Notes: generated by a model from the sequence alone, not told the origin. Shown: positions 1-7,880, numbered from the stretch's first letter. The stretch is DNA of 16,605 nucleotides from Methylococcaceae bacterium NSP1-1 (GCA_002256465.1 NQJG01000002.1:1-16605), one strand, 5' to 3'. A program made the numbers and translations.

Positions 1-150
1 TCGCGGATTTTGTGACTTTTGATAATTTCCTCGATCCGCAGGGCAGTTCTATCCAAAAATTTGTCTAAAAAGGGTTTTTCTTTTTCAATCAACGTTACCA
101 ATAAGACCTTTTCTTTATTCAGTGAGTTTATATGAGACAACTTGATACGC
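1..150. other. Left-edge stretch, possible partial gene, unresolved
   Basis: No confident gene. On the minus strand a frame stays open from about 152 to the window edge (about 50 codons, no ATG, TTG candidates at 152 and 140). It gives a Lys/Leu/Glu-rich sequence that resembles protein but that I do not recognise. On the plus strand frame 3 gives 21 codons ending in TAA at 66-68, which could be the C-terminal end of a gene entering from the left. Neither has a convincing ribosome site. The minus-strand frame would begin inside the glnA terminator, which argues against it being part of the same transcript. Confidence 0.2.
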
Positions 151-184
151 AAAAACCCCGCTAAGCCATATGACTTGCGGGGTT
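151..184 (-). terminator. Rho-independent terminator of glnA
   Basis: An 8-bp perfect stem, AACCCCGC (154-161) with GCGGGGTT (177-184). The 15-nt loop itself contains a near-palindrome around CATATG. Read on the minus strand, the stem is followed by a T run (rc of 151-155). It lies 37 bp past the glnA stop. There is no T run on the plus side, so it acts leftward only. Confidence 0.85.
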
Positions 185-220
185 GGGGCAGCTTGAATCT
201 GTTTGAAACAGGCTTAACCC

Positions 221-1630
221 TTACAAGCTATAATACATATCATATTCTGCTGGGTGTGTGCTCATGCGAATACGGGTAACTTCTTCCATTTTCAGTTTAA
301 TATAACCGTCAATCACGTCATCAGTGAAAACACCGCCTTTTTTTAGAAAGTCACGATCATTATCCAAAGCTTCCAATGCCTGATCAAAGGCGTTACAAAC
401 TTGTGGAATGTTGTTGGCTTCTTCGGCAGGCAAGTCATACAAATCTTTATCCATAGCATCACCAGGATGAATTTTGTTTTGAATACCATCCAGACCGGCC
501 ATTAACATGGCAGCGAACGCCAGGTACGGGTTTGCAGTTGAGTCGGGGAAACGCACTTCGATACGACGGCCTTTAGGATTGTTTACAAAAGGAATACGAA
601 TGGAAGCTGAACGGTTACGTGCGGAATAAGCCAGCATTACGGGTGCTTCAAAGCCTGGAACCAGGCGTTTGTAGCTGTTGGTGGATGCGTTGGTAAAAGC
701 ATTAAGTGCTCTGGCGTGTTTAATGATGCCACCGATGTAAAACAGGGCAGTTTCAGACAAACCGCCGTACAAATCACCCGTGAACAGGTTGACGCCGTCT
801 TTAGCGAGTGATTGGTGAACGTGCATACCACTGCCGTTGTCGCCCACTAAAGGTTTAGGCATGAAGGTTGCTGTTTTGCCGTAAGCGTGAGCGATATTGG
901 CAATGACGTATTTCAATTCTAATACTTCATCCGCTTTTTTAACCAGTGTGTTGAATTTTACGCCTATTTCACATTGGCCCGCTGTTGCAACTTCGTGATG
1001 GTGAACTTCTGTCTTCTGACCCATTTCTTCCAGCGTCAAGCACATCGCAGAACGCATGTCCTGAAATGAATCGACAGGCGGCACAGGGAAATAACCGCCT
1101 TTAACGCCTGGACGATGACCGGTATTGCCGTCGGGATAGACTTTTTCCGAGTTCCAGCCCGCTTCTTCTGAATCAACTTTGTAGAATGAACCACTCATGT
1201 CAGTGCCCCAACGAACATCATCAAATATGAAGAATTCGTTTTCAGGCCCGAAGAATGCAGTATCTGCAATGCCGGTTGATTTTAAATAGGCTTCTGCGCG
1301 TTTAGCCAATGAGCGTGGGTCACGTTCATAACCTTGCATATTTTTGGGTTCAATGATGTCGCAACGCAAGATCAAGGTGTTGTCATCAAAGAATGGATCC
1401 ATAACAGCAGTTGATGGATCAGGCATCAAAATCATGTCTGATTCATTAATGTGTTTCCAGCCGGCAACTGAAGAGCCATCAAACATATTACCTTCTTCAA
1501 AGGTGTCTTCATCAATGGAATGAGCAGGGAATGTGACATGTTGTTCTTTACCGCGGGTATCACAAAAACGGAAATCGACAAATTTTACGTCGTTTTCTTC
1601 GATCATTTTCAGTACTTTTTTTGCAGACAT
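221..1630 (-). CDS. glnA: Type I glutamine synthetase
   Basis: ATP-dependent ligation of ammonia to glutamate, the main route of ammonium assimilation in the cytoplasm, in a dodecamer. The 469-residue length equals that of enterobacterial GlnA. Visible signatures are FDGSS near residue 50, the ATP/metal-site motifs GPENEFF and [19 protein letters not shown] in the catalytic C-terminal domain, and the adenylylation loop DLYDLPAEE with the modifiable tyrosine at residue 398 (397 without the initiator Met). Adenylyltransferase (GlnE/PII) control is therefore expected. The ATG is preceded by AGGAGA (minus strand, 1638-1643) at good spacing. It is a single-gene unit ended by the terminator at 151-184; no ntrBC follows directly. 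An NtrC-type dyad at 1741-1757 lies upstream. Confidence 0.98.
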   Translation of the reverse strand: MSAKKVLKMIEENDVKFVDFRFCDTRGKEQHVTFPAHSIDEDTFEEGNMFDGSSVAGWKHINESDMILMPDPSTAVMDPFFDDNTLILRCDIIEPKNMQGYERDPRSLAKRAEAYLKSTGIADTAFFGPENEFFIFDDVRWGTDMSGSFYKVDSEEAGWNSEKVYPDGNTGHRPGVKGGYFPVPPVDSFQDMRSAMCLTLEEMGQKTEVHHHEVATAGQCEIGVKFNTLVKKADEVLELKYVIANIAHAYGKTATFMPKPLVGDNGSGMHVHQSLAKDGVNLFTGDLYGGLSETALFYIGGIIKHARALNAFTNASTNSYKRLVPGFEAPVMLAYSARNRSASIRIPFVNNPKGRRIEVRFPDSTANPYLAFAAMLMAGLDGIQNKIHPGDAMDKDLYDLPAEEANNIPQVCNAFDQALEALDNDRDFLKKGGVFTDDVIDGYIKLKMEEVTRIRMSTHPAEYDMYYSL

Positions 1631-1650
1631 TTATGTGTCTCCTGAGATTG

Positions 1651-1678
1651 GTTATATGGAATCAGTGTTTTATGCCAA
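1651..1678 (-). promoter_or_regulatory. Candidate glnA promoter
   Basis: Minus strand: TTGGCA (rc of 1673-1678), 16 bp, TATAAC (rc of 1651-1656), five of six matches to each sigma-70 element. Transcription would start near 1644, giving a very short leader that begins at the AGGAGA ribosome site. The -35 also resembles a sigma-54 -24 element, but the matching -12 GC is missing (GG-N10-TG). Which sigma factor is used is therefore uncertain. Confidence 0.45.
1662..1676. repeat. 15-bp direct repeat, copy 1 (glnA side)
   Basis: TCAGTGTTTTATGCC, identical to 2019-2033 and in the same orientation. This copy overlaps the -35 and spacer of the candidate glnA promoter. Confidence 0.7.
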
Positions 1679-1740
1679 ACGGAGTAAAGATACCACTTTT
1701 TTTGATCGATTAGCCAATAAAAAAAATGAAGATAAACGGT

Positions 1741-1757
1741 TGCTCTATTTTGGTGCG
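1741..1757. promoter_or_regulatory. NtrC-type binding dyad, glnA side
   Basis: TGCTCTATTTTGGTGCG fits the NtrC dyad consensus TGCNCYANNNTGGTGCN. Its centre (1749) lies about 105 bp upstream of the predicted glnA start point, the usual distance for an NtrC enhancer. Seen by eye; DNA binding is inferred. Confidence 0.6.
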
Positions 1758-1914
1758 GCTAGTTATATCTAGCTCAAGCGCCCATTATCAATACTTGGCA
1801 CGCGCAAAAACAGATCAAACAAGGATATATAGAGAAAAGTTTTGGTTATAAATTTGCTATTCAGCAACAAAGTTGTCAAAATCGCACAGAATTATTTAAA
1901 AACAACAGCTTTTT

Positions 1915-1931
1915 TGCGCTAATATGGTGCG
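1915..1931. promoter_or_regulatory. NtrC-type binding dyad, porin side
   Basis: TGCGCTAATATGGTGCG has the same pattern as the dyad at 1741-1757 (TGCNCTANNNTGGTGCG). Its centre lies about 95 bp upstream of the start point predicted from the sigma-54 promoter at 1993-2008. Confidence 0.6.
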
Positions 1932-1992
1932 TTTTTAACGGACAAATTAAGCTAATCAATCTAACACTATGTTATTTAATAAAATAGTAATA

Positions 1993-2008
1993 TGGCATGG
2001 TATCTGCT
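1993..2008 (+). promoter_or_regulatory. Sigma-54 promoter of the porin gene
   Basis: TGGCATGGTATCTGCT matches the -24/-12 consensus TGGCAC-N5-TTGCW: GG at 1994-1995 and GC at 2006-2007, exactly 10 bp apart. Transcription would start near 2018-2020, leaving a leader of about 80 nt before the porin ATG. Confidence 0.65.
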
Positions 2009-2018
2009 TATTGTTTTT

Positions 2019-2033
2019 TCAGTGTTTTATGCC
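2019..2033. repeat. 15-bp direct repeat, copy 2 (porin side)
   Basis: Identical to 1662-1676. It lies at the predicted transcription start of the porin, where a bound protein would block or modulate initiation. Confidence 0.7.
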
Positions 2034-2099
2034 GACATTATGTGCATTGTTTATTGACAATAAGGCACATTAATCCAAGCCTATTTAAGGGGAATAGAA

Positions 2100-3545
2100 A
2101 TGAAAAGTATACCAAAACGCAAGAACCCGATAATTTTCGCGGCTGCGAGTGGTCTTTTATCAATTACGATCGGAGCAACTCCGGCCTATGCTAATCCGGA
2201 AATAGCAGCGGAGATGACAGATGCGGATGTTAACGCAAAACCCGAACAATATGAACCGGAGCCAGCAAAAGGAATGATCAAGGCGCTGACAAATTATGAT
2301 ATTAATGAAACCAAGTTTTTAAAAGACAATGGGATTACCATCGGCCTCTGGGGCAATGCGGGGATTACCTACAACGCGTCAAGTCCCGACAATAATTTCA
2401 ATGGTCCAGTCACTTTTGCAGACCGTTCCGGCGAATTTCAGTTGAACCAGTTGAATCTATTCATACAACGCGCAGTGGCGACGGAAGGGGATAAATGGGA
2501 TTTTGGTGGCCGTTTCGATGCCATGTTCGGTACGGACGCTATTTTTACCCAGGCATATGGCGTTCCTTCATTCGATGTAAACAGCGCTCAACCCAAAAAC
2601 AGGAGTAACTGGGATCTCAGTCTGCTCAACTCTAATGACAACCGCTTTTACGATATTGCATTACCTCAAGCCTACCTGGAAGCTTATGTGCCTGTAGGAA
2701 ACGGTCTTAATGTCAAGGCCGGGCATTTTTATACGCCGATCGGATATGAAACGGTCCCTGCTCCAGACAATTTCTTCTACACCCATGCTTACACCATGCA
2801 ATATGGCGAACCGTTTACGCATACCGGCTTTATGGGCAACTATGCAGTCGATAAGAATTGGGCGGTTATGGGCGGGGTTGTCACCGGTAGTGCAACCGGA
2901 GGTTGGGATGGCGGCTGGAATAAACAGTTGGGTAACTGGGGAGGGCTATTTGGAACAACCTGGACCAGCGACGACAAGGCTACTTCTGCCAATATCAGCG
3001 GCACCTACGCGGGGACGTCAGAGCAGAATAGTAGCTCTTGGGCGATGTACAGTCTGGTACTGAAGCACAATATCACCGATAAAACACACTTGGTCTTTCA
3101 GCACGACCACGGTTTTGCCGACAACACCTACGACTATGCCACAGGGACGCCGGACGCCATAAATGCCCGCTGGTATGGTATTAATACACATTTGTACTAT
3201 GACATCAAAGATGATTTGTCGATCGGTATGCGTGGTGAATGGTTTCGTGATCAAAACGGTTTCCGGGTTTGCTCTCCGGGACGTGTAGCTGCGGCTACCA
3301 ACAATGAAGGCAACAGTTACGCCATTGGCGGCCAGCCTAACAACAGTACCTGTAATGCCGCCAGTTGGTACGCATTTACTGTGGGCATGAATTACAAACC
3401 CACAAAGTGGCTGAATCTTCGCCCGAACATTCGTTATGACTGGGTAGATGGAACGGTGGCAGGTACGAACGATTCCTATAGGCCATTCGGCAATGGCAAA
3501 CAGGATCAATTTCTGTTCTCTACCGATTTCACAATCACTTTTTGA
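2100..3545 (+). CDS. Outer-membrane beta-barrel porin (BBP2/DUF1597-like)
   Basis: Predicted secreted outer-membrane channel of 481 residues. A basic N-terminus and hydrophobic core end in AYA (29-31), a good signal-peptidase I site before Asn32. The mature part is rich in Gly, Asn, Trp and Tyr in alternating strands and ends in FTITF, the C-terminal phenylalanine signature of outer-membrane barrels. The pattern, including an early stretch with WGNAG and a later GHFYTPIGYE, resembles putative porins of the BBP2 superfamily common in methanotrophs; this is family recognition by eye. The ATG follows AAGGGGAA at 2087-2094. The gene is monocistronic with its own terminator, and the sigma-54/NtrC signals suggest expression under nitrogen limitation. 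The substrate cannot be read from the sequence; uptake of a nitrogen compound is an inference only. Confidence 0.85.
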   Translation: MKSIPKRKNPIIFAAASGLLSITIGATPAYANPEIAAEMTDADVNAKPEQYEPEPAKGMIKALTNYDINETKFLKDNGITIGLWGNAGITYNASSPDNNFNGPVTFADRSGEFQLNQLNLFIQRAVATEGDKWDFGGRFDAMFGTDAIFTQAYGVPSFDVNSAQPKNRSNWDLSLLNSNDNRFYDIALPQAYLEAYVPVGNGLNVKAGHFYTPIGYETVPAPDNFFYTHAYTMQYGEPFTHTGFMGNYAVDKNWAVMGGVVTGSATGGWDGGWNKQLGNWGGLFGTTWTSDDKATSANISGTYAGTSEQNSSSWAMYSLVLKHNITDKTHLVFQHDHGFADNTYDYATGTPDAINARWYGINTHLYYDIKDDLSIGMRGEWFRDQNGFRVCSPGRVAAATNNEGNSYAIGGQPNNSTCNAASWYAFTVGMNYKPTKWLNLRPNIRYDWVDGTVAGTNDSYRPFGNGKQDQFLFSTDFTITF

Positions 3546-3569
3546 TCAAGTATTCAGCCATAATAGTTT

Positions 3570-3599
3570 AAAAAATGCGCCTGATAGGCGCATTTTTTT
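3570..3599 (+). terminator. Rho-independent terminator of the porin gene
   Basis: Stem AAAAATGCGCC (3571-3581) with GGCGCATTTTT (from 3587), 5-nt loop TGATA, running into a stretch of seven Ts. The flanking A and T runs make it potentially active in both directions. Confidence 0.9.
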
Positions 3600-3734
3600 G
3601 CCTGCAAGATTGGTAATTAGCTATCTATAGTTCCAAAAATAACAGTTATTTCTAAAAATATCATGCACCGGATAAACTCCGGATGCTATCCTTTTGTGCC
3701 AGGATATTTACAACTTACTTTATAAGGTGAAATT

Positions 3735-4271
3735 ATGAAATTCGGTTATGTGGTTTTGTTTGTTTTTCTGACCGGTTTAAGCGGTTGCGCTACAAATGGC
3801 AATAAGCCCCCTCAGGCGGTACAGCATACCGGTACAGGCACGTTGATCATTAAGCCCATAGCTTTCAAGAAAGATGCTTATATAAGAGATGCCGTCAAAC
3901 AGGAATGCAACCTGGATGGAAAACTGGTTCAGTTTATTGAGCAATATGCAGCCGGACAGTACGCGAATATAGTCACGGATTCTAATACGGCGCCCGCTGA
4001 TGCACAGGTTCTGACGATAGAATTTGAAGACGTGCAGGGTGCTGCCGGAGGAGCTTGGTCAGGCGCAAAATCAGTCGTGATAAAGGGTTCGTTAAGCCAA
4101 AAGGGTAAGATGTTGGGAGATTTTAAAGCCCGGCGTTATTCCGGCGGCGGTATGTTTGGAGGGTACAAAGGCACTTGCGCTATTTTGGGGCGCTGCGTAA
4201 AAACGTTGGGACGGGATGTGTCGGAATGGTTGGCTCACCCGACCCCTCAGGCTGTTTTAGGCGATCTGTAA
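3735..4271 (+). CDS. Small lipoprotein, DUF4410-like
   Basis: A 178-residue protein with a short signal and lipobox LSGC (15-18), so it should be lipidated at Cys18 and membrane-anchored facing the periplasm. The body contains a predicted alpha/beta section with a hydrophobic strand (LTIEFEDVQG), a Gly/Ala-rich turn region, and a Gly-rich segment RRYSGGGMFGGYKG before the C-terminal helix. This layout resembles the DUF4410 lipoproteins, whose function is unknown. The start is supported by AAGGTGA at 3724-3730. The stop is 8 bp before the ATG of the flavoprotein gene, so the two are probably one transcript. Whether they work together is not known. Confidence 0.7.
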   Translation: MKFGYVVLFVFLTGLSGCATNGNKPPQAVQHTGTGTLIIKPIAFKKDAYIRDAVKQECNLDGKLVQFIEQYAAGQYANIVTDSNTAPADAQVLTIEFEDVQGAAGGAWSGAKSVVIKGSLSQKGKMLGDFKARRYSGGGMFGGYKGTCAILGRCVKTLGRDVSEWLAHPTPQAVLGDL

Positions 4272-4279
4272 GATTATTT

Positions 4280-5602
4280 ATGAAGGCTGTTCCTAATTCA
4301 TGCGACGTGCTGGTAATCGGCGGTGGGCCTGCCGGCAGTAGCGCAGCCACGCACTTGGCGCAAGCCGGTTTCGATGTCGTGCTGCTTGAACGCGCCGTAT
4401 TTCCCAGAAATCAAGTGGGTGAAAGCCTGATTCCACATATCTGGAAATTCACCGATATGACCGGCGTGTCGGAAAAAATCGAGCAGGAATGTTTTTTGGC
4501 CAAGGCCGGCAGCATTACTGTCTGGAATGACAAAATCCACCAAATTCTGTTTTCTGATTTTGGCTATACCCGGCCTGGTTTGCATGTTGAGCGCGACATT
4601 TTCGATGATATTCTGCTGAAACATGCCGAAAGCTGCGGGGCTCAGGTGTTTAACGAGGTTACGGTCAAAAAATTCGATTTCAGTGACAGCCAGTGGCCGA
4701 AAATTTTTTACACTGACAAGCGTGGTCATAGCAATCATGAAAGCACTATCCGCTGCCAGTATGTCATTGATGCCAGCGGCCACAGTTCCTTTCTGGCAAA
4801 TCAGTTTAAAGTCCGCCAGACAATCAGCACGCAATTGAATTTTTTATCGCTGTGGGGCTATTTTGAAAACGCCCGTTTCGTCGGCGTCGACCGGAAGAGC
4901 TATTCCACGGAGGCGCTGACAACTGTAAAGCCGGTGACCTTTGTTATGTCGTTTGAAGACGGTTGGGTCTGGCATATCGTGTTACGGGGTAAGACCAGTG
5001 TCGGCCTGATTGTACCATCTGAAAGAACCAGAGGCATGGATCGGCAGCAGCGTGAAGTGTTCTTTAAACAAACCTGCGCAAGCCTGCCGCATTTGAACAA
5101 ACTGCTGGAACCGGCGCGTTTTATTGAAGGCTCGCTGCAATTCCGGCCGGATTACTCCTATTATTCTAATAAAATCTGCGGCGAAAACTATTACTGTATC
5201 GGCGACGCCGCAGCCTTTGTTGATCCCATCTTCTCTCACGGCGTCCAAAACGCATTTTATAACGCCGCCGCCGCAACGCTGGCGATCAAAGAATCTCTAA
5301 AAAACAAAAAACATCGATTGCGTTACAGCCAGCTTTGTGAAAGCCGTATGCAGCAGTTTTACGGCTTTTCAAGATCTTTGTCGTTGGGCGAATTCGGCAG
5401 TAACGGGATCAACCCTGGCCTGGTAAAAAACCTGATGAGGTTACTGCCGCAGTTGGAACTGGAACTTATTCTGGTCGCTTCGGAAACGACCAACCGCTCG
5501 GAAAACTTCCGCCGGTTAGCCAGAGAAGCGGGCGTGTTAGGACAGTTTGAGGAAAACTTTTCCGGCAGAAAAACCGAACGGATTGGGGCATTGGATTTTT
5601 GA
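4280..5602 (+). CDS. FAD-dependent oxidoreductase, halogenase/GGR-like
   Basis: A 440-residue flavoprotein. The N-terminal Rossmann motif GGGPAGS (14-20) binds FAD; next come the VGESLIP loop (46-52), a lysine at residue 75 near the position of the catalytic lysine of flavin halogenases, VIDASG (162-167), and the second FAD motif IGDAAAFVDPIFSHG. The halogenase motif WxWxIP is altered: WVWHIV at 229-234, with Val for Pro. This may therefore be a halogenase relative acting as an oxidoreductase or reductase, as in the geranylgeranyl-reductase-like group. I start it at the ATG at 4280, because the longer frame from 4175 lies inside the lipoprotein gene and would place about 35 unrelated residues before the FAD motif. 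It is probably co-transcribed with the lipoprotein. It resembles in kind, but not closely, the flavoprotein at 12271-13515. The substrate is unknown. Confidence 0.8.
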   Translation: MKAVPNSCDVLVIGGGPAGSSAATHLAQAGFDVVLLERAVFPRNQVGESLIPHIWKFTDMTGVSEKIEQECFLAKAGSITVWNDKIHQILFSDFGYTRPGLHVERDIFDDILLKHAESCGAQVFNEVTVKKFDFSDSQWPKIFYTDKRGHSNHESTIRCQYVIDASGHSSFLANQFKVRQTISTQLNFLSLWGYFENARFVGVDRKSYSTEALTTVKPVTFVMSFEDGWVWHIVLRGKTSVGLIVPSERTRGMDRQQREVFFKQTCASLPHLNKLLEPARFIEGSLQFRPDYSYYSNKICGENYYCIGDAAAFVDPIFSHGVQNAFYNAAAATLAIKESLKNKKHRLRYSQLCESRMQQFYGFSRSLSLGEFGSNGINPGLVKNLMRLLPQLELELILVASETTNRSENFRRLAREAGVLGQFEENFSGRKTERIGALDF

Positions 5603-5711
5603 GGAAGTGCTGTAAAGCCATCATCAGTATTATGTGTAGAATGCCGCCGACGATAACAAATGGCTAATAAGTTCCACTGATTTTTTGGGAAAAAAGTAGT
5701 TTCGTCTTTGT

Positions 5712-5740
5712 TTGTAGGCCAAGTTCCTTTAGTTTATAGT
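5712..5740 (+). promoter_or_regulatory. Weak sigma-70 promoter candidate
   Basis: TTGTAG (5712-5717), 17 bp, TATAGT (5735-5740; five of six to the -10 consensus). It could drive the methyltransferase-like gene about 100 bp downstream. The -35 is poor. Confidence 0.3.
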
Positions 5741-5839
5741 ATGGCAAATAAAATAATCACACGATGAATTTATGAGGAATATACAGCAAACAAGGTTTTA
5801 CATAAGAAGTCTATTTTGTTTATCTACAGATCGGTCTTC

Positions 5840-6289
5840 ATGTTTGCTCAAGCGCTCATTGCTTTTGTAGCATTGCCGGGCGTTATAGCCATCGCCGTTC
5901 CGGTCACCTGGCTATGGGCAAGTTCCCACACAAAGCTCGTCCAACCTTTGGGGCTAGTGCCTTTGCTCGCCGGTTTCTTTGCGTTGCTCTGGTGTGTCCG
6001 TGACTTCTACATCTCAGGCAAGGGCACGCTTGCCCCGTGGGCTCCTCCAACCCGATTGGTCACCATCGGTCTCTACCGCTACACGCGGAATCCCATGTAT
6101 ATCGCAGTAACGCTTGTTCTTCTTGGTTGGGCACTGTGCTTCGGTGCGCCGGGCCAGTTCGTCTACGCAGTCGTAGTAGCTGTTGCCTTCCACGTGCGGG
6201 TCGTGCTGGGCGAGGAGCCCTGGTTGGCGCGAACGCATGGAACACAGTGGGAGCATTATTCAAGTCGCGTTCCTCGCTGGTTCTGGTGA
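5840..6289 (+). CDS. Isoprenylcysteine carboxyl methyltransferase-family membrane protein
   Basis: A 149-residue integral membrane protein with about four hydrophobic segments. The C-terminal half has the family signature seen in small bacterial ICMT/phospholipid methyltransferase-like proteins: GLYRYTRNPMYIA, then a hydrophobic segment, then a Glu-containing segment VLGEEPWLARTHGTQW and YSSRVPRWF. These enzymes use S-adenosylmethionine; the substrate of the bacterial members is usually unknown. An upstream TTG (5816) is in frame, but the ATG at 5840 gives the N-terminus typical of the family (MFAQALIAF). Neither has a clear ribosome site. The gene looks richer in G+C than its neighbours and uses C/G-ending codons (CTC, CGG, GTC) more freely. 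With the odd sequence after it, this suggests acquisition by transfer, possibly as an integron-type cassette. Confidence 0.8.
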   Translation: MFAQALIAFVALPGVIAIAVPVTWLWASSHTKLVQPLGLVPLLAGFFALLWCVRDFYISGKGTLAPWAPPTRLVTIGLYRYTRNPMYIAVTLVLLGWALCFGAPGQFVYAVVVAVAFHVRVVLGEEPWLARTHGTQWEHYSSRVPRWFW

Positions 6290-6295
6290 ATGCCA

Positions 6296-6400
6296 TATAC
6301 AAAATTACTCTTAACCCTTCTGTCGAGAGAACACACTACGGTGGGGTACGTTTGCGCGCTCTGCTCCGTCACTGTTTGCGGCAGCCTTTTGTTTGGAGGC
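6296..6400 (+). repeat. Repeat-like or degenerate attC-like tail
   Basis: Directly after the methyltransferase stop. One frame reads LNPSVERTHYGG, a peptide I remember as a recurrent spurious translation of repeat or attC-like elements in proteobacteria. TCTTAAC at 6308-6314 resembles an R'' core (RYYYAAC), but no clear GTTRRRY partner is seen; GTTTGCG occurs twice instead. The call rests on memory and on position. Confidence 0.3.
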
Positions 6401-6406
6401 TTTTTT
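6383..6406 (+). terminator. Weak rho-independent terminator candidate
   Basis: AGCCT (6383-6387), 9-nt loop, AGGCT (6397-6401) followed by Ts to 6406. The stem is only 5 bp, but the position, 94 bp past the methyltransferase stop, is sensible. Confidence 0.4.
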
Positions 6407-6486
6407 GGTGGATAAAATAAAGTCACATGAATTCGTTGATGATCGGCGGTTATATTAATAGGACATAAGCCGCTAGAAGCTCGCCC

Positions 6487-7203
6487 TCAATACTCGGCAT
6501 CATGATAAATATTCTGAACATCGTCCAGATCATTCAACATATCTAAAAACTTCTCAAATAATTCCAAATCATCGCCGCTAATAGCTGTGGCACTTCTTGG
6601 CACAAATTGAATTTCGTCGACATCAAAATCAATCTCTCCAAAGGAATCCGTTAAGGCTTGCTTGGCCTTAAAGTAGTCAGCGGGGGGCGTGAAGACGGTA
6701 ATTTTTCCATCATCACTTTCAATGTCGGTAACATCCACATCGGCGGTTAGCAATGCTTCAAGAACAGTGTCCTCGTCATCATTTTTAAATGCCAGGATCG
6801 CGACATGGTCAAACATGTGGCTGACTGCGCCTTGGATACCAATTTTACTTTTTGTTTTGGTAAAACACTGGCGCACATCATTAAAAGTACGGTTAGGATT
6901 GTCGGTCAGGCAATCGACAATTACCATGCAGCCACCGGGGCCAAAACCTTCATATCGCGCAGGAGCAAATTCTTCACCACCCGCTCCTTTAGCTTTATCG
7001 ATTGCTTTTTCAATAACATGGGCAGGTACCTGGTTTTTCTTGGCTCGATCAATCAGCCCCCGTAATGCTAAATTGCCATCAGGGTCGCTTCCCCCCGCTT
7101 TAGCGCATACATAGAGTTCACGGCCATATTTACTATAGACCTTTGCCTTGGCATCAGCTGTTTTGGCCATGGATACTTTACGGTTTTGATAGGCTCTACC
7201 CAT
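6487..7203 (-). CDS. yeeN: YebC/PmpR-family protein, YeeN type
   Basis: A 238-residue cytoplasmic protein of the YebC/TACO1 family. It has the three expected regions: a basic N-terminal helical domain ([18 protein letters not shown]), the conserved centre [15 protein letters not shown] followed by RYEGFGPGG, and the C-terminal alpha/beta domain ending in [16 protein letters not shown]. The length and the N-terminus beginning MGRAYQNRK, without the usual AGHSKW, fit the YeeN subgroup (E. coli YeeN is also 238 residues) better than YebC proper. Family members have been described as transcriptional regulators and, more recently, as ribosome-associated translation factors; I cannot say which applies. 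GGAG at 7214-7217 supports the start. It stands alone, divergent from the gene at 7455. Confidence 0.92.
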   Translation of the reverse strand: MGRAYQNRKVSMAKTADAKAKVYSKYGRELYVCAKAGGSDPDGNLALRGLIDRAKKNQVPAHVIEKAIDKAKGAGGEEFAPARYEGFGPGGCMVIVDCLTDNPNRTFNDVRQCFTKTKSKIGIQGAVSHMFDHVAILAFKNDDEDTVLEALLTADVDVTDIESDDGKITVFTPPADYFKAKQALTDSFGEIDFDVDEIQFVPRSATAISGDDLELFEKFLDMLNDLDDVQNIYHDAEY

Positions 7204-7400
7204 TTGTCTGTTGCTCCATTTACAAAGAAAAATTGTTAAATTTTACAGATAAATATTTACATAGGGAACCTTTTAATCACCTCATCAAGCAACCTGCAAA
7301 TATTGTTCAGGGCTCACATTAATTGCAAATAAAAAAATACAGACTATTCCAACGAGAATAAACTATTTTATGACGACGGCTCTCGTTTCCTTCATTCGCT

Positions 7401-7430
7401 TTTACTTTTCTTTCGAAACTCGAGTACAAT
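7401..7430 (+). promoter_or_regulatory. Sigma-70 promoter of the winged-helix gene
   Basis: TTTACT (7401-7406), 18 bp, TACAAT (7425-7430; five of six to TATAAT), 25 bp before the ATG at 7455. The ribosome site AAGGGAG (7441-7447) lies between. Confidence 0.5.
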
Positions 7431-7454
7431 CTCTCAAACGAAGGGAGTATCTTT

Positions 7455-7880
7455 ATGTCTGAATTGTTGATACTAATTTTTGTCTTTTACATTATTTATC
7501 TCATTATGAAAAAATCAAAAAACACCACCGAAATACCATCGCCTAAAGCTAAAGCTGAACAGCCTATTGCGACCGTTGTAACTAAAGCTACGCCTAAAAC
7601 ACCAAGCCCAGCTCAGAAGCCCTCTAAAAAGGCTCAAGTCGTGGCTCCCAAATCTGTTGTGGCGACGCCGGAAATGAATATACCTGAACGCGTCGGTTTG
7701 ACCGCAGGCAGCATTTGGCATTATTTGACGGAAAATGGCGCTACCTCTGTTGCAAAATTGATTCGGGAGCTTCCAGAAGAAGAAAAAATCATCCAACGCA
7801 GCATTGGTTGGTTAGCTCAGGAAGGTAAAATAACTCTCGACGTCGTTGACCGGATTGAGACCATTGCGCTGAAAGAATAA
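7455..7880 (+). CDS. Membrane-tethered winged-helix (DUF2582) protein
   Basis: A 141-residue protein in three parts: one hydrophobic membrane segment (about 3-18), a Lys/Pro/Ala/Thr-rich flexible linker (about 19-75) with positive charge, and a C-terminal winged-helix domain (about 78-138). The C-terminal domain, with GLTAGSIWHYLTENG and SIGWLAQEGKITL, matches the DUF2582 winged helix-turn-helix family. The stop of transfer and basic linker suggest that the domain faces the cytoplasm. The role is unknown; a membrane-anchored DNA- or protein-binding factor is possible. It is well supported by AAGGGAG at 7441-7447. It is convergent with the dehydrogenase gene at 7947, and no hairpin separates them. 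Confidence 0.8.
   Translation: MSELLILIFVFYIIYLIMKKSKNTTEIPSPKAKAEQPIATVVTKATPKTPSPAQKPSKKAQVVAPKSVVATPEMNIPERVGLTAGSIWHYLTENGATSVAKLIRELPEEEKIIQRSIGWLAQEGKITLDVVDRIETIALKE

Larger units (their letters stand above)
1631..2099. other. Divergent glnA/porin regulatory spacer (469 bp)
   Basis: A-T-rich spacer without a credible gene. It holds the glnA promoter and ribosome site, two NtrC-type dyads, a sigma-54 promoter and ribosome site for the porin, and two copies of a 15-bp sequence; each is listed separately. The short frames here carry no homology that I recognise. Confidence 0.8.

Noticed and set aside
1660..1680. Sigma-54 promoter for glnA on the minus strand
   Set aside because: A -24-like TTGGCA is present, but the -12 position has TG where GC is needed, so a sigma-70 reading fits better.
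3018..3509. Long antisense ORF within the porin gene
   Set aside because: A shadow frame opposite a well-supported barrel protein; no promoter, ribosome site or recognisable protein features.
4175..4279. N-terminal extension of the flavoprotein
   Set aside because: It lies within the lipoprotein gene in another frame and would put about 35 unrelated residues before the FAD motif; ATG 4280 fits the family.
6296..6400. Intact attC recombination site
   Set aside because: Only an R''-like core is seen; the complementary GTTRRRY end is missing, so it is listed only as repeat-like and low confidence.
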